Of a DNA stretch of 8,116 bases, positions 6,676-8,116 are shown one piece after another. How positions within the stretch are numbered: position 1 is the stretch's first letter; every line of letters starts with the position of its first letter. The stretch comes from Candidatus Poribacteria bacterium (lineage in GTDB: Bacteria; Poribacteria; WGA-4E; WGA-3G), in assembly GCA_028818995.1 (NCBI GenBank), contig JAPPMR010000816.1, forward strand, positions 1-8,116, read 5' to 3'. Both the position numbers and the translations under genes were made by a program. Under the pieces are notes generated by a model. That model did not search any database. It was given only the letters and a program-made list of their open reading frames with translations, and had not been told where the DNA came from.

Positions 6676-8116
6676 CTAAAACCGATTATCTAAACTCACG
6701 CTTACATTAAAGCCTGGCGCATTCACACCCGATCCGTGTGGACGATACCGACGGTCAAGCAGGTTTTCAAGTGATAACGTCAAACGCGTAGAGTCAAAGA
6801 GTTTAACACCACCCCGGAGGTTGAGTGTCCACCATCCCGGTGTGCCTGTATCAACTGCATTGCCGTTGTCGTCAAATTCAACTTCCTCAGGGTTGCGTGT
6901 TTTTCCCTGTATCCGCGGGTCCCGGATATCGCTTCGATTCAACCGCCTCTGTTCCGCAGCACCCCGCACAAACAACGTTGCCCAATACTGTGTATTCACA
7001 GGTTCCCACTGGATTCCTACAATACCGTTCAAAGGTGGTTCTCTCCGAGTGCGTGCTTCCCAAGGTTTCTCTGGGTCTGGTGCCTCACCGTTAATCAAAA
7101 GCACTTCTCCACGCAGCAACGCAGCATTTCCGTAAATAGATAATGCAGGATTGATAGAAATTCCTCCAGCTAATTCAACCCCCTGAAACTGTGCCTCATC
7201 AACGTTGTCAAACACGAGTACGTCAATACCTTCGTATTCCTCGATCAAGTCTTGATGGAGTTGAGGTATTTCACCATCTTTGTACGCTTCTTGGACAAGT
7301 TTGCGCGCAACTAAACCGTTGACCCTGCTATGGAATAGTGTTAGCGCACCACGGAACTTGGAATGTTTCGCTTTAAGACCACTCTCAACTGTCCACGATG
7401 TCTCTGCTTCAAGATCGGGACTCGGTGCTGTTACACCCTCATTGGTAACTTCTACTGCTGTTGTATCGTTCAACGATGGCGCTCGAAACGCTGTGGCAAA
7501 ACTACTCACAAAATTTAGATAATCCGTCAAACCGACAACTATCCCTGCGCTCCCTGTCAGACTACTGTCGGATTCATTGAATTCATCAAAACTTTTATCT
7601 CGGAGAGATAGATCCGCATTCGTTTGATAAAGTGTCGCGCGTCCACCCAGAATAAGTTCAACTCGTTCATGGATTGTTATTTCATCTTGTAAGAACAGAC
7701 TCGCATCCCAAAACTGAGACTCGTTGATAAAACGTCCAAAGTTTTCGTCAACAGTCTCTTTCCCTGCCGCATCAGTTTTGACAGTACGACTCTGCAGCAT
7801 ATCTAAATAGAATTCAGCACCGCCAACCAAACGTTGTTTCGGAAGAACACTGCTGACAGCTTGTGCGCTCAAACCGATGGTATTAACCGTATCGTCCCGC
7901 TGTCTGCGTGAAGTGGCATCGAGTTTGACTTCATTGCGTCCCTCTTTTTGGCGATGAAAAGAACTTGTGAATCTGTATAAATCAATGCTGGAAATCTCAG
8001 GATGCGCTATATAGTTAACATATACAAGGTCGCGATTTTGCGGTTCAAAAAAGAATTCATCAAACTCCTGCGGTGCGATTTTATCATACCGCGGGGTTTG
8101 CGGTTGTCGCCACATC
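6676..8116 (-). CDS. TonB-dependent outer-membrane receptor, C-terminal barrel (5' partial)
   Basis: This is the C-terminal part (479 residues from the first in-window Met) of a TonB-dependent receptor, which imports iron chelates, cobalamin or similar ligands across the outer membrane using energy from TonB-ExbBD. The frame runs off the window edge, and the Met at 8113-8115 is probably internal, since the plug domain and signal peptide are absent. Family marks visible are WRQPQTPRYDK (2-12), a strand-loop segment typical of receptors; FRAPSLND (210-217); SPDLEAETSW (232-241), the NPDLxPE(T/S)-type motif; FQGVELAGG (310-318); ENLLDRRYRPHGSGV (450-464); and a terminal Phe, as usual for barrel proteins folded by BAM. 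Alternating hydrophobic strands occur throughout. It converges on coaD, so its promoter lies outside the window to the right. The substrate cannot be told from the barrel alone. Its bases are visibly richer in G+C than those of the WD40 array. Confidence 0.9.
   Translation of the reverse strand, partial: MWRQPQTPRYDKIAPQEFDEFFFEPQNRDLVYVNYIAHPEISSIDLYRFTSSFHRQKEGRNEVKLDATSRRQRDDTVNTIGLSAQAVSSVLPKQRLVGGAEFYLDMLQSRTVKTDAAGKETVDENFGRFINESQFWDASLFLQDEITIHERVELILGGRATLYQTNADLSLRDKSFDEFNESDSSLTGSAGIVVGLTDYLNFVSSFATAFRAPSLNDTTAVEVTNEGVTAPSPDLEAETSWTVESGLKAKHSKFRGALTLFHSRVNGLVARKLVQEAYKDGEIPQLHQDLIEEYEGIDVLVFDNVDEAQFQGVELAGGISINPALSIYGNAALLRGEVLLINGEAPDPEKPWEARTRREPPLNGIVGIQWEPVNTQYWATLFVRGAAEQRRLNRSDIRDPRIQGKTRNPEEVEFDDNGNAVDTGTPGWWTLNLRGGVKLFDSTRLTLSLENLLDRRYRPHGSGVNAPGFNVSVSLDNRF

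Noticed and set aside
6821..7522. Plus-strand open frames opposite the receptor gene, and minus-strand open frames opposite the WD40 copies
   Set aside because: They have no recognisable domains or ribosome binding sites and lie antisense to clear coding sequence.
8113..8115. Met near the right edge as the start of the receptor
   Set aside because: The protein from here lacks the plug domain and signal peptide and starts within a barrel strand-loop, so it is internal.
1..8116. CRISPR arrays, tRNA or rRNA genes, insertion sequences
   Set aside because: No short regularly spaced repeats, no RNA gene signatures, and no transposase or inverted ends were seen; the only repeats are the diverged gene copies.

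Overview
The window looks like a diderm (Gram-negative) bacterium. It carries the C-terminal barrel of a TonB-dependent outer-membrane receptor and an ordinary bacterial coaD. The coding sequence is moderately AT-rich, and WD40-repeat proteins of this style (propeller, then a metalloprotease-like domain, then an Ig-like tail) are, from memory, plentiful in Candidatus Poribacteria and related environmental lineages. That lineage is a guess from protein style, not a demonstrated assignment.

Positions 1-6100 hold a head-to-tail array of three paralogous genes, each about 2.0-2.1 kb. Copy 1 is cut at its 5' end by the window edge. Copy 2 is split by a one-base shift at a GGGAAAA run. Copy 3 is complete (692 aa). 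Each complete copy encodes a short basic N-terminus, one membrane-spanning segment, a proline-containing linker, seven WD40 blades, a domain that resembles a zinc metalloprotease of the metzincin type whose active-site residues have been lost, and a C-terminal beta-sandwich (Ig/fibronectin-like). Start codons of copies 2 and 3 lie inside the end of the preceding copy (11-nt overlap), so the array probably works as one translationally coupled unit. The proteins are expected to be anchored in the cytoplasmic membrane with the propeller outside the cytoplasm. Their function is unknown; a scaffold or binding role fits the features better than catalysis.

Positions 6123-6635 hold coaD (phosphopantetheine adenylyltransferase, coenzyme A synthesis), 22 bp after copy 3 on the same strand with a strong ribosome binding site. 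It is probably co-transcribed with the array or driven by a promoter inside copy 3.

Positions 6676-8116 hold, on the minus strand and converging on coaD, the C-terminal 479 residues of a TonB-dependent receptor whose N-terminus lies outside the window. Only 40 bp separate the two stop codons, and no convincing terminator is visible there.

The points most worth following up are the triplicated, apparently inactive protease-like domain, the slippery-looking frameshift in copy 2, and the mosaic pattern of similarity among the three copies.
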